Shown here piece by piece: positions 33,555 to 41,671 of a stretch of 63,257 nt of DNA (the stretch's first letter is position 1; each line of letters starts with the position of its first letter). This stretch comes from JBCBEX01 sp038528235. Its GTDB lineage: Bacteria; Bacteroidota; Rhodothermia; Rhodothermales; Rubricoccaceae. The notes beneath the pieces are model-generated. The model was given only the letters and a program-made list of their open reading frames with translations. It ran no database searches and was not told the DNA's origin. The stretch spans positions 1 to 63,257 of the forward strand of contig JBCBEX010000013.1 in assembly GCA_038528235.1 (NCBI GenBank). The letters run 5' to 3'. Made by a program: the position numbers and the translations under genes.

Positions 33555-35483
33555 ATGGGTAAGCTGACCCTCCTCATCGCCCTCGCCACGGTGCTCGGCA
33601 GCACGCTGGTGGTCTACACCGCGCGCACCAACGCGTTTGCAGCCGCCTCGGATCGCGCCGACGCCCAGGCCGACATGATCGCGCGGCAGGCTGCCCAGGC
33701 AGGCCACAACCTCGTCCTCGGCGCCATGCTCGACGACTACGGGTTCAAGGGCGCCCTCGACTTCCAGCAGCAGGCGTTCCAGGGTGGGGCGTTCGAGGTA
33801 GACTACCAGCCCACCACCGACGGCCAGTCGCTCACCTTCGAGGTGACGGGCGTCTTCGACGGGGCCACGCACCGCGTGACGAGCCGCTACAACTGGATCC
33901 CCGCCGACTTCCCCGGCCCGATCTGGATCGACGCGCCCTACGTCACAGCGGACCTCACCGGCAGCACCATCACGGGCGGGCCCGGGCAGAACAACGTCTA
34001 CTACGCCTTCGATCGCTTCGAGAGGCTCCGGCTCAGCCCGCTCGTCTCCTTCCAGGACATGCGCGACGCGTTCGCCGCTGAGTTGGACGCCGTGCGCTCC
34101 TCGGGCGCGAGCCTCCGGCTCGAAGACACAATGGACGCCATCGTGGAGTACACCGGCGCGCTCTCGCTCGAAACCCTCTACACGACCGCCCTCGGCGCCA
34201 TCGGGCGCGGCGACGTGGTGCTCGACACGAGCTCGCCCGTCGTGACGGGCTCGGCTACCTACGGCTCGGCCACGGAGCCCGTGATCGTCTACAAGGAGAA
34301 CAGCATGGAGCTCACCGGCACGATCCGCGGCTATGGCCTGCTCATCGTGGACGGGACGCTAGAGGTCACAGGCACGCTCGACTGGGACGGCCTCGTGCTC
34401 GTGCGCAGCTTCGAGGACTTCCTTCCAGTTCGCCTCCCTGGCCGCGTCACCATCGACGGAGCGCTCCTCATCGACCAGTACGCCGCCCCGCCCGGCGGCC
34501 ACATCGACCTCACCGTCTTCCGCGACCCGTCCGGCCTGTGGACCGACCCCCGCGGCGACATCTCGCAGAGCCCGTGGCAGGTGCACTGGGCGCGGTTCGG
34601 CCAGTACCCCTGGCACCAGCACACGCACAAGTTCAACGAGAGCGTCGCGGAGGAGAACACGATCTACTTCGCCGAGCAGGGCACCGACCGCCACGAGACG
34701 CAGACCGCGTTCCGCGCCACGCTCAACTCGCTGGGAGCCGAGGAAGTCTACCTGGAAGTAGCCAACGCGGACAACGCGAGCGGCCTCGCCGAGTACACGC
34801 TCAACATCCAGGGCGAACCAACGAGCACGGGGCAGATCAAAGTCGGCTTCGACGGCACGGTGCGTAGCCCCACCTTCCGCGCCAACCGCCTGGACGACTT
34901 CATCCTGGACGTACGCAGCATGCGCATGCTGCGCGAACTCGTGGACGAGGAGGGCGGCTGCGACGAGTGGCCCAAGTGTGTGGGCAACCAGCGGGACCGA
35001 GCAGGCGCGCTCAGCGTCCGTCTACGCCGGGCGTCCAACGACCGCATGGTCTACGAGGCCGCGATCTACTGGCACCAACGCGGCGCCGAGCGCCAGAGCG
35101 ACGCGCAGGAGGAGCGGCAGTGGCGCAGGCGGATCAACAGAGGGCAGGACTTCGGCGCCCGCCTGGAAATGGGGGCCAACGACGCGATCCGCTTCGACAT
35201 GGGGCCGATTATTCAGCTCGGACGTCGCCTTGGCTTCGCCAGCCCTGGCGTGCAGCACCTCGGCACCAACGTCCAGCACCAGACACCCATGGAACTGCGC
35301 AGCGCCGAACTCGACGACGCGGACGCCCTGAAGCGCACGATCTGCGTCAACGGCACCACCCGCGAGGTCTACCGCAGCGTCGTGCAGACGTACCTCAACC
35401 AGGGCGCCACCCTCGGCGCATGCTCCGGTACTCGAGACGATGACCAGAACGATGACGACCGCGATGATGATGATGACGACTAG
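33555..35483 (+). CDS. PilX-like membrane-anchored protein with poly-Asp tail (gene 3 of 3)
   Basis: 642 aa. N-terminal helix (residues 3-22, LTLLIALATVLGSTLVVYTA), then a helical stretch (DMIARQAAQAGHNLVLGAML). The centre has a beta-helix-like stretch GYGLLIVDGTLEVTGTLDWD followed by GLVLVR, the pattern seen in PilX-N-type/pilus-assembly proteins of other bacteria. The C terminus ends in an Asp-rich tail (residues ~625-642) that could bind Ca2+. With its two neighbours it may form a surface structure; this is inference. Confidence 0.55.
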   Translation: MGKLTLLIALATVLGSTLVVYTARTNAFAAASDRADAQADMIARQAAQAGHNLVLGAMLDDYGFKGALDFQQQAFQGGAFEVDYQPTTDGQSLTFEVTGVFDGATHRVTSRYNWIPADFPGPIWIDAPYVTADLTGSTITGGPGQNNVYYAFDRFERLRLSPLVSFQDMRDAFAAELDAVRSSGASLRLEDTMDAIVEYTGALSLETLYTTALGAIGRGDVVLDTSSPVVTGSATYGSATEPVIVYKENSMELTGTIRGYGLLIVDGTLEVTGTLDWDGLVLVRSFEDFLPVRLPGRVTIDGALLIDQYAAPPGGHIDLTVFRDPSGLWTDPRGDISQSPWQVHWARFGQYPWHQHTHKFNESVAEENTIYFAEQGTDRHETQTAFRATLNSLGAEEVYLEVANADNASGLAEYTLNIQGEPTSTGQIKVGFDGTVRSPTFRANRLDDFILDVRSMRMLRELVDEEGGCDEWPKCVGNQRDRAGALSVRLRRASNDRMVYEAAIYWHQRGAERQSDAQEERQWRRRINRGQDFGARLEMGANDAIRFDMGPIIQLGRRLGFASPGVQHLGTNVQHQTPMELRSAELDDADALKRTICVNGTTREVYRSVVQTYLNQGATLGACSGTRDDDQNDDDRDDDDDD

Positions 35484-35513
35484 CCGCGCCTGAGCACCCG
35501 CACAGCGGCTTCG

Positions 35514-35981
35514 TCAGTCGAGATCGTGCCGCTGCAGGGCAGCGAGGTACGCGGCCGAGCCCACGCCGACCTGCGCGTAGACGAGGCGTCGCTCTCCGCC
35601 TCTGTAGTCGTACTGCCGGGCGGCTTCCCAGAGGGCGACGATCTGATCCGGGAAGCGGTACTCTGCCCGGTCGAACCGATGCGCCCCGGACTCGAATAAG
35701 GCGATGTGCCGGAAAAGCGCGCGCGCTGCCGTATCGAACGGGTCGATGCCGCGGAACGCGAAGGCTACGTCGCGCGAGTGGGATGCGCCGATGAAGCTCG
35801 CCTGGCCGTCCTCGTACTCGACCTGGAGCGCGTTGTCGGTCAGATAGTAGTCGAGGTCTCCGTGGCTGGCCTGCAGCCCACCGTGCGGCACCATCGCGGC
35901 GCGGGCCTCGACGGGGGTCATGCCCAGCAAGATGGGGCCGATTCCGTGGTGCGGGACGATTTCGAACAGGGGGATACTCAA
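35514..35981 (-). CDS. Hypothetical small cytoplasmic protein
   Basis: 155 aa with no signal or membrane segment. The N terminus (PHHGIGPILLGMTPVEARAA) has the 'G-G-x-x-LGM-x-x-x-E' start found in several small uncharacterised and immunity-type proteins. The remainder is mixed alpha/beta. Its GC content is like that of the genome, unlike the divergent neighbour starting 29 bases away. No function assigned. Confidence 0.6.
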   Translation of the reverse strand: MSIPLFEIVPHHGIGPILLGMTPVEARAAMVPHGGLQASHGDLDYYLTDNALQVEYEDGQASFIGASHSRDVAFAFRGIDPFDTAARALFRHIALFESGAHRFDRAEYRFPDQIVALWEAARQYDYRGGERRLVYAQVGVGSAAYLAALQRHDLD

Positions 35982-36009
35982 AGGCTGTCGGTCACATTTT
36001 TTAGGGAGG

Positions 36010-36582
36010 ATGTACTTTAGATACGGTTCATCAACAAAATCATATAAAGCTGTGTCACGAATTGCCTGCCTCGGATGGGGCTCACTCTGCTGGGACCCCC
36101 AAAACCTCAGAATTCAGAGTCATTGGTTCGAGGACGGTCCCTACCTTCCAATTGAGTTCGCCCGGAAGTCAAGTAACGGAAGAATCACTTTGGTGATCAT
36201 GCCTTCTGAGCAAGACTATCCGAAAGTGCGAAGCTTATTCGCAATGATGAAAGTTGATTCGATGCCAGAGGCAATTGAGTCATTGAGAGTAAGAGAGGGC
36301 CCAACTCGAAGAAATTGGATAGGATCGTGGAGATCTGGCGATGAGACCGACTCTCCAATTGGTAAGTGGGGTGCTTCGAAAGACTTCGATGGGGTCGTTT
36401 GGACAGCGATTCCCCCTAAGAGAGAGAATGATGGCGAGTTACCCGATTTAAGCTGGGTCATTGACCATTTAGGGGGCTTGGACAGGGCTACATTCGAGCT
36501 GGCGAAGGAGTACATCCTGAAGGCACCGGCTCAGATCGACACGCCGTATCGTCGGGCGCTTATGAATCATTTCGACTGGTAG
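36010..36582 (+). CDS. Low-GC hypothetical protein, possible gamma-glutamylcyclotransferase-like fold
   Basis: 190 aa from the ATG at 36010; a GTG at 36052 would start directly at the conserved part and is an alternative. IACLGWGSLCWDP followed by GPYLPIEFARKSSNGRITLV resembles the 'GYGSLxWxP' nucleotide-site loop of GGCT-like proteins, but the acidic catalytic residue is not certain. Base composition is visibly more A/T-rich than both neighbours (AAATTGG, ATGATGAAAGTTGATTCG), which suggests recent acquisition. It overlaps the convergent phosphatase gene by 23 bases. Confidence 0.65.
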   Translation: MYFRYGSSTKSYKAVSRIACLGWGSLCWDPQNLRIQSHWFEDGPYLPIEFARKSSNGRITLVIMPSEQDYPKVRSLFAMMKVDSMPEAIESLRVREGPTRRNWIGSWRSGDETDSPIGKWGASKDFDGVVWTAIPPKRENDGELPDLSWVIDHLGGLDRATFELAKEYILKAPAQIDTPYRRALMNHFDW

Positions 36583-38335
36583 CTTCGCCGTTGTTCAGTC
36601 GCTTGAGCACGAGCGCCGTGAGGTCGTCGGAGAGCGGGGCGTCGTCGGTGTAGGTCCGCACGTCGGCGTGGAGGGCGTCGAGGATGGCTCCGGCGGAGGC
36701 GGACTGGTGCGCGCGGAGGACGGCTTCGAGGCGATCCTCGCCGTAGTCTTCCGCCTCGGTGTGCTCGCCGCCCGTGGTGAGGCCGTGGGCCTCCGTGACA
36801 CCGTCGGTGAAGAGCGCGAGCACATCGCCCGGCGCGAGCGTCGTCGTGCCCTCGTCGTAGGCGAAGTCGGCGAGGACGCCCAGGATGAGGCCGCCATCTT
36901 CGAGCAGGTCGAGCGTGCCATCGGCACGGAGCAGCATCGGCGGGTTGTGGCCCGCGTTGACATAATCGAAGCGGCCGGTGGCCGGGTCGTAGATGCCCCA
37001 GAAGAACGTGATGAACGACGCTGCGCCCGTGTTGCCGTGGACGACGCGGTTGATGCGTGCGGTCGCCGAGGCGAGGTCGAGGCCAGAGCCGCGCAGCACC
37101 TGCAAGCACGCCTGGAGGTTGGCCATCAGGAGAGAGGCGGGCATGCCCTTGCCGGACACGTCCGCGATGGCGACGAGGAGCGTCCCGTCGTCGAGCGGGA
37201 TGAGGTCGAAGTAGTCGCCGGCGACGTGGCGGCTCGGGAGCGCCAGCGTGGCGATGTCGAGGTCGTCGGAGGTCGGCGGGGCCGTCGGGAGCAGCCGCTC
37301 CTGGATCGTCCGCGCGAGGCGCATCTCCTCTTCGAGTCGCTCCTTCTCCACGCGCGCCTCAACGAGTTCAGCGTTCTCCAGCGACGTGAAGGCGAGCGTG
37401 CCGAGCGATGTCACGAACTCGACCTCGCGGTCGGTGTAGGGCCGGTTGGTGGCATGCGTGAGCGCGAAGACGCCGCGCGTGACGTCGCGCCCACCGATGG
37501 GCACGAGGACGCGGAAGCCCGCCTCGCGCAGCGCGGTCCAGTCCTCGGCGCAGTGCTCGTCGAGGAAGACCGGCGCATGCAGCGCTGAGAGCCGGGCAAG
37601 CAGGTCGGCGGGCAAGTCGGTCGTCCCGCCGCGCTCGATGGCGCGCGCGAGCTGCCCCGTCTCGTTGCGCACGAGGATGAGGTGGCGCTTAGCGAGGAGC
37701 TGCCCGAGCAGCGTGAACGAGAGCAGCTTCACGGCCTCGTCGCGGTCGAGCGTCCGCCCAAAGGTCTGCGACAGCTCGAAGAGCGTGTTCAGCTCCTGCA
37801 CCCGCGCGGCGAGGTTCTGGTTGGCCGTCTCCAGTTCCTCCGCTACCCGCGCGTTGTGCACCGCCGGCGCCGCCATGTTGACGAGCGAGCGGACGAAGGC
37901 GACCTCGCCCGCCTCGTAGTCGCCGCCGCGGGCGCGCTTGCCGAGGCCGAGCAGCCCAATCACGTCGTCCTTGTAGCGCAGCGGCAGCGCGAGGTGCAGC
38001 CCGGCCTCGCGGAGCGGCAGCGGTACCTCGTCGCCGACCCACGCCGCCCCGTCCGAGGCATCGAGGTGGACGGTCTGCCCAGCGACCAGACCGCCGGGGT
38101 CACGGCCCATCCCCTTGGACGCCGCCACTCGATAGTCCCGATCGGTGTGCGCCGTGCGATGCTCGTCGAGTAGGAGCGCGCCGCGCGTGGTGAGCATCTT
38201 GCTCATCGCCACGAGCAGCAGGTTGTTCAAGACGAAGTCGAGGTCGAGCGACGTCAGGAAGCCGCTCGTCTCGTAGACGGCGCGGAGGTCGAGGCGGTCG
38301 GTCCGCGAGCTGTCGCGGAGGTCAGGCATCGGCAT
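36560..38335 (-). CDS. GAF-GAF-PP2C (SpoIIE/RsbU-type) serine phosphatase
   Basis: 591 aa from the ATG at 38335; the in-frame extension above it is Arg/Pro-rich and not protein-like. Two GAF sensor domains (about residues 20-170 and 190-345) are joined by a helical linker (EELETANQNLAARVQELNTL). A coiled coil (EARVEKERLEEEMRLA) leads to the SpoIIE phosphatase domain (VAGDYFDLIPLDDGTLLVAI, ADVSGKGMPASLLMA, VLALFTDGVTEA) with the metal-binding Asp residues. Such proteins dephosphorylate anti-anti-sigma factors in partner-switching pathways. No STAS/HTPase partner is next to it. Confidence 0.92.
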   Translation of the reverse strand: MPMPDLRDSSRTDRLDLRAVYETSGFLTSLDLDFVLNNLLLVAMSKMLTTRGALLLDEHRTAHTDRDYRVAASKGMGRDPGGLVAGQTVHLDASDGAAWVGDEVPLPLREAGLHLALPLRYKDDVIGLLGLGKRARGGDYEAGEVAFVRSLVNMAAPAVHNARVAEELETANQNLAARVQELNTLFELSQTFGRTLDRDEAVKLLSFTLLGQLLAKRHLILVRNETGQLARAIERGGTTDLPADLLARLSALHAPVFLDEHCAEDWTALREAGFRVLVPIGGRDVTRGVFALTHATNRPYTDREVEFVTSLGTLAFTSLENAELVEARVEKERLEEEMRLARTIQERLLPTAPPTSDDLDIATLALPSRHVAGDYFDLIPLDDGTLLVAIADVSGKGMPASLLMANLQACLQVLRGSGLDLASATARINRVVHGNTGAASFITFFWGIYDPATGRFDYVNAGHNPPMLLRADGTLDLLEDGGLILGVLADFAYDEGTTTLAPGDVLALFTDGVTEAHGLTTGGEHTEAEDYGEDRLEAVLRAHQSASAGAILDALHADVRTYTDDAPLSDDLTALVLKRLNNGEATSRNDS

Positions 38336-39081
38336 AGCTGGGGAAGGCAGGGGGCTGAGAGCGAGAGGAGGCGCCGCGTCGGGACCGCCAGCGCCTGCAC
38401 GATACGACGACCGTGCAACCGGCGGGGCCGCGAACCCACAGCGGCGCGAATCGACGCGGCATGTAGGACCTGGGAGGACACCCCCCTTCCGATTCCTCGA
38501 AATCGACGGCAGGCTACCGATTTTCCGAAACCCAAAGTGCCGGCGGGCGTCCATTGATTTGTGCGCGTATCTACAACCTGATCCACCTAGGTGTTGATGT
38601 AGGTTTTTACACATCAGCACTACGCGCCGACTCCTTGCACCATTCTGCTCTGCACCGTCTCCGGTCCCAGCACCATGATGCGTCGCCGTCTCTTCTGGAT
38701 CTCCGCCCAGGCGCGCTCGTCTCGAGCCCGTTGCCCACGCGCGACGTGGCTGTGGCTCCTCACGCCGTTCGAACCGCAGGCCTAAGGCATACTCGTCACG
38801 CTCTTCAGGACGCTATGTCCTGTCTGGATGCACCTGTGACGGCGTGAAAAGACGCCTTCGAACACCCCGCGCCGACCTAAGCTCCCCCTGCATGACGCCG
38901 CTGTGCCGTGCAGGCCAGGTCGCCACAGAGCTAGCGAGCAGGTCGCTAGTCCTCCCTCGTCTGTTTACCGCTGCGTGCTAGCGCTCTGCCCTAGTACGAC
39001 GGCCCAGCACGGCGGCCTAGCACGGCCAAAACAGCATAGGCACCCGACTCACAGAGCGAATTTATACTCAAGGGTTTTGCC
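38336..39081. other. Gene-poor region between phosphatase and universal stress protein
   Basis: 746 bases between two divergent genes. It should contain both promoters. A 36-codon frame starting at 38675 and a 97-codon frame at 38554-38847 lack protein-like composition and I do not call them. Near 38995-39030 there are short direct repeats of the type CGGCCTAGCACGGCC. No RNA gene was recognised. Confidence 0.4.
39063..39068 (+). promoter_or_regulatory. Possible -10 element upstream of the stress protein
   Basis: TATACT, 13 bases before the ATG of the universal stress protein, in a locally A/T-rich stretch. If used, the 5' leader would be only a few bases long. No convincing -35 element is seen, so this is tentative. 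Confidence 0.25.
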
Positions 39082-40020
39082 ATGTATCGATATAAGAGTT
39101 TACTAGTTATTCTACACGACGATACGCAGGACGATCGCATGATCGACCACGCCGCGATGGTGGCCCACCTCGCGCGGGCAGGGCGCGTTCAGTTCCTACA
39201 CGTCATGCCGGAGATCCCGGCGCTCTCGGACCGGCATCCGGACGTGTCGCCGCTCCTCCACGAGGCGTCGGCGGCTCGCCACGCCGCGCTCGCCCGCCGG
39301 GTTGCCGCGCGCTTCGCTGGGCCCTGGCACACGACCGTCCACGTTGATGTCACGGATGGGCGACCGCTCGCCGAGGTGCGGCGTGTAGCCCAGGAGGGCG
39401 CGTTTGACCTGCTGCTGGTTGGGCAGAGCGAACTCGCCGGGCACCTGACGCGGCGCGCACCGTGCTCGGTGCTGGTCGTGCCTGACGGCGCACCGGCTCA
39501 TGTCGAGCGGGTCGTGGTGCCGGTGGACTTCTCGGCGCACGCGGCCGAGGCCGTCGACGTGGCGCTCGCGTTCGCGCAGGCCTCCGGCATCGATACGGTG
39601 CATCTGCTGCACGCCTATGTGGCCCCGACGGCCTACGGTGCGCGGTCGGACGCGCGTGTCGAGATCGACCGCGAGGAGGCACACCGGTGGGCGGCGCAGC
39701 GCTTCGCGGCCTTCCTCGACCGCCTCGACCTGCGTGCCCTGGTGGTGGAGACGCACCTCGTCGAGACGGCGAGCGTGGCTGAGGCTACGCTGGCGGAGAT
39801 CGCTGCGCTCGGCGCGGACCTCGTCGTGGTGGGGACGCGAGGCCGCAGCCCGAGCGCAGCGATCCAGCTCGGGCGCGTCGCCGAGACCGTCCTCCAGGGC
39901 GCCCGTGTGCCCGTGCTGGCCGTGAAGCACCGCAGCACGGCAACCAACCTCCTCGACCGGCTCCTCGCCCAGCACGTCGCTCGCGCAGCACCGCGCCTCC
40001 GCCCGTCCATGCCCGCCTGA
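39082..40020 (+). CDS. Tandem-domain universal stress protein
   Basis: 312 aa made of two UspA domains (about 1-140 and 145-290). The second carries the ATP-binding loop VVVGTRGRSPSAAIQLGRVA; the corresponding part of the first (LLVGQSELAGHLTRRAPCSV) lacks the G-x-x-G-9x-G[ST] pattern. One domain may therefore bind nucleotide and the other dimerise. The N terminus MYRYKSLLVILHDD is typical. Stress-related, cytoplasmic; target unknown. Confidence 0.9.
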   Translation: MYRYKSLLVILHDDTQDDRMIDHAAMVAHLARAGRVQFLHVMPEIPALSDRHPDVSPLLHEASAARHAALARRVAARFAGPWHTTVHVDVTDGRPLAEVRRVAQEGAFDLLLVGQSELAGHLTRRAPCSVLVVPDGAPAHVERVVVPVDFSAHAAEAVDVALAFAQASGIDTVHLLHAYVAPTAYGARSDARVEIDREEAHRWAAQRFAAFLDRLDLRALVVETHLVETASVAEATLAEIAALGADLVVVGTRGRSPSAAIQLGRVAETVLQGARVPVLAVKHRSTATNLLDRLLAQHVARAAPRLRPSMPA

Positions 40021-40064
40021 CTTCGACGCACTCTCTTTACATCCAACCCCAACCCGTTGCACCC

Positions 40065-40304
40065 ATGCCGCTTCTCGAAATCACCCTCGGCTCCCTCATC
40101 ATTCTGGCCGTCGCGGCCTTCACGCTCTGGTTCATCCGCTGGGTAAGCCTCGTCGATGCCGCCGAGTTCGCCCAGCAGGCCTCTCCGAGCCTCACCGTGT
40201 TCTCGCATCCTGACACGGTGCGCGAGCCCTCCATTCCAACGCCGCCGCCGGAGCCTACCGTCGAGCCGGAGCTCACGGAGTCGCGGGAGTTGGTGCCCGC
40301 CTGA
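40065..40304 (+). CDS. Small single-span membrane protein
   Basis: 79 aa. Residues 5-28 form one membrane helix (LGSLIILAVAAFTLWFIRW). The C-terminal half is acidic and Pro/Glu-rich (PPPEPTVEPELTESRE). No family recognised. It starts 44 bases after the universal stress gene and is probably in the same transcript. Confidence 0.55.
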   Translation: MPLLEITLGSLIILAVAAFTLWFIRWVSLVDAAEFAQQASPSLTVFSHPDTVREPSIPTPPPEPTVEPELTESRELVPA

Positions 40305-40616
40305 GTAGCCACTCACCCATCTCGACCAGGGCTGCGGCGTGCCCTGGTCGGCACGACGGTCCCATCTGCCCCCTCAATGGGCGGGCGGGGCCCGACCTCG
40401 CCGTCTCCGTAACGCTTCCCCTTCCCCCCTCTCCTACGCACGCTGTTCCGACATCCATGTCTACCCCTGAATCGCCTACGCTCCGTCGTCCCGATGCCCT
40501 CGCCGATGGGTTTGCCCGCCCCGTCCCGCGCCCGACGTCATCAAGACGAAGCCCCTCTACACCGTCGAGGGCATCCGCGCCTATCCGCTCGCGCAGGGCG
40601 AGCAGAGGGTGCCGAC
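40305..40616. other. Intergenic region with possible gene remnant
   Basis: 312 bases. A 10-bp hairpin lies at 40323-40350. From the ATG at 40457 one frame reads MSTPESPTLRRPDALADGFA. Near 40530 protein-like sequence continues in another frame (VIKTKPLYTVEGIRAYPLAQ) up to the end of the convergent phosphoesterase gene. This looks like the start of a frame-disrupted, truncated gene. I could not identify the parent. Confidence 0.35.
40323..40350 (+). terminator. Hairpin after the small membrane protein
   Basis: CGACCAGGGC pairs with GCCCTGGTCG around an 8-base loop, 19 bases after the stop. A perfect 10-bp stem without a T-run. Confidence 0.45.
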
Positions 40617-41108
40617 CTACCCGTCGAGGTGCACCACGTCGGCTTTCGTCGCCGCGCCGCCTTCGACCGTGAGCCGGACGCAGGTTTTGACCTGGTGGAA
40701 GCCCTGGCGGCCAGCGGCGCCGGGGTTGACGTAGAGCATCCCGCCGAGGTGCGGCACCCGCTCGATGCGCAGGATGTGGCTGTGGCCGCAGACGAACACA
40801 TCGGGCCACTCCGCGCGCAGCCTCGGGCCGATGCCCTTCGCCCAGCGCTTCGGGTGCCCGCCGATGTGCGTCATCCAGAAGTTCACCCCGGCGACCTTGA
40901 CACGCAGGTGCTCCACCGAGCGCTGCCGGATGGGCCGCCCGTCGATGTTGCCCCAGACAGCCTTCGTCGGCGCGACGGCTTCGAGCGCATCGAGGATGTC
41001 GGGCGTGCCCACGTCGCCCGCGTGGAGGATGAGGTCGACGCCCGCGAGACTGTCGCAGAGGGCAGGGTGGAGCCAGCCGTGGGTGTCCGAGACGAGGCCG
41101 AGCGTCAT
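40617..41108 (-). CDS. YfcE/MJ0936-family metallophosphoesterase
   Basis: 163 aa from the ATG at 41108. It is a calcineurin-like phosphoesterase with all metal motifs: SDTHGWLHP, HAGDVGTPDI, WGNIDG, THIGGHP and CGHSHI. Members are Mn/Ni-dependent phosphodiesterases with broad in vitro activity; the physiological substrate is unknown. Monocistronic, divergent from the BLUF gene with 88 bases between the starts. Confidence 0.93.
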   Translation of the reverse strand: MTLGLVSDTHGWLHPALCDSLAGVDLILHAGDVGTPDILDALEAVAPTKAVWGNIDGRPIRQRSVEHLRVKVAGVNFWMTHIGGHPKRWAKGIGPRLRAEWPDVFVCGHSHILRIERVPHLGGMLYVNPGAAGRQGFHQVKTCVRLTVEGGAATKADVVHLDG

Positions 41109-41196
41109 GGGTGTAGGGGGTCGGTGTGTTAAGGAACGGGGAACACGAAGAAAAACGGCGGGGTTTGCTCTGGCCGCAGGCTCAACCCCCACCGCC

Positions 41197-41634
41197 ATGC
41201 CGCAGCCACTCATCCAACTCATCTACACGAGCAAGGCGACTCGTCTGGTCGGCCTCCCTACGCTCACCGATATCCTGCGCGTCAGCCGCCGCAACAACGC
41301 ACGCGACCAGGTCACCGGCCTGCTCCTCTACCACGAGGGCAGCTTCATTCAAGTCTTCGAAGGCCTCTCGGGCGACGTCAATGCGGTCTACCGCCGCGTG
41401 CTCGACGACCCGCGCCACCGTGACGTGAATCTGCTCGTCCGGCGGCAAGTCGCCTACCGCTCGTTCCCGCACTGGGCGATGGGCTTCCGCAACATCGCCG
41501 AGCTGACTGACGAGCAGCAGCGATACGTGAGCACGTTCCTTCAAGACGGGACGCTGCGTGGCGTCGCGCGGCCGGGGCTGGCCCACCGCTTTCTGGACGC
41601 GTTCCGGGAGAGAGCGCAAGAGCCGGACGAGTAG
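41197..41634 (+). CDS. BLUF-domain blue-light photoreceptor
   Basis: 145 aa from the ATG at 41197, a stand-alone BLUF protein that binds FAD and senses blue light. Signature residues are present: Tyr10 in LIYTSKA, Asn34 in SRRNNARDQVTGLLLYHEG and the critical Gln52 in GSFIQVFEG. HWAMGFRNI supplies the C-terminal Trp/Met region. There is no fused output domain. Short BLUF proteins normally act through a separate partner, and no EAL or response-regulator gene is adjacent. Confidence 0.93.
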   Translation: MPQPLIQLIYTSKATRLVGLPTLTDILRVSRRNNARDQVTGLLLYHEGSFIQVFEGLSGDVNAVYRRVLDDPRHRDVNLLVRRQVAYRSFPHWAMGFRNIAELTDEQQRYVSTFLQDGTLRGVARPGLAHRFLDAFRERAQEPDE

Positions 41635-41671
41635 CAACCTTTGTTTGAAGCCTGCGTCTGGCGACCGACGC

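Noticed and set aside
38554..38847. 97-codon plus-strand frame and a 36-codon frame at 38675
   Set aside because: His/Arg/Ser-rich composition, no motif, located in the divergent promoter region.
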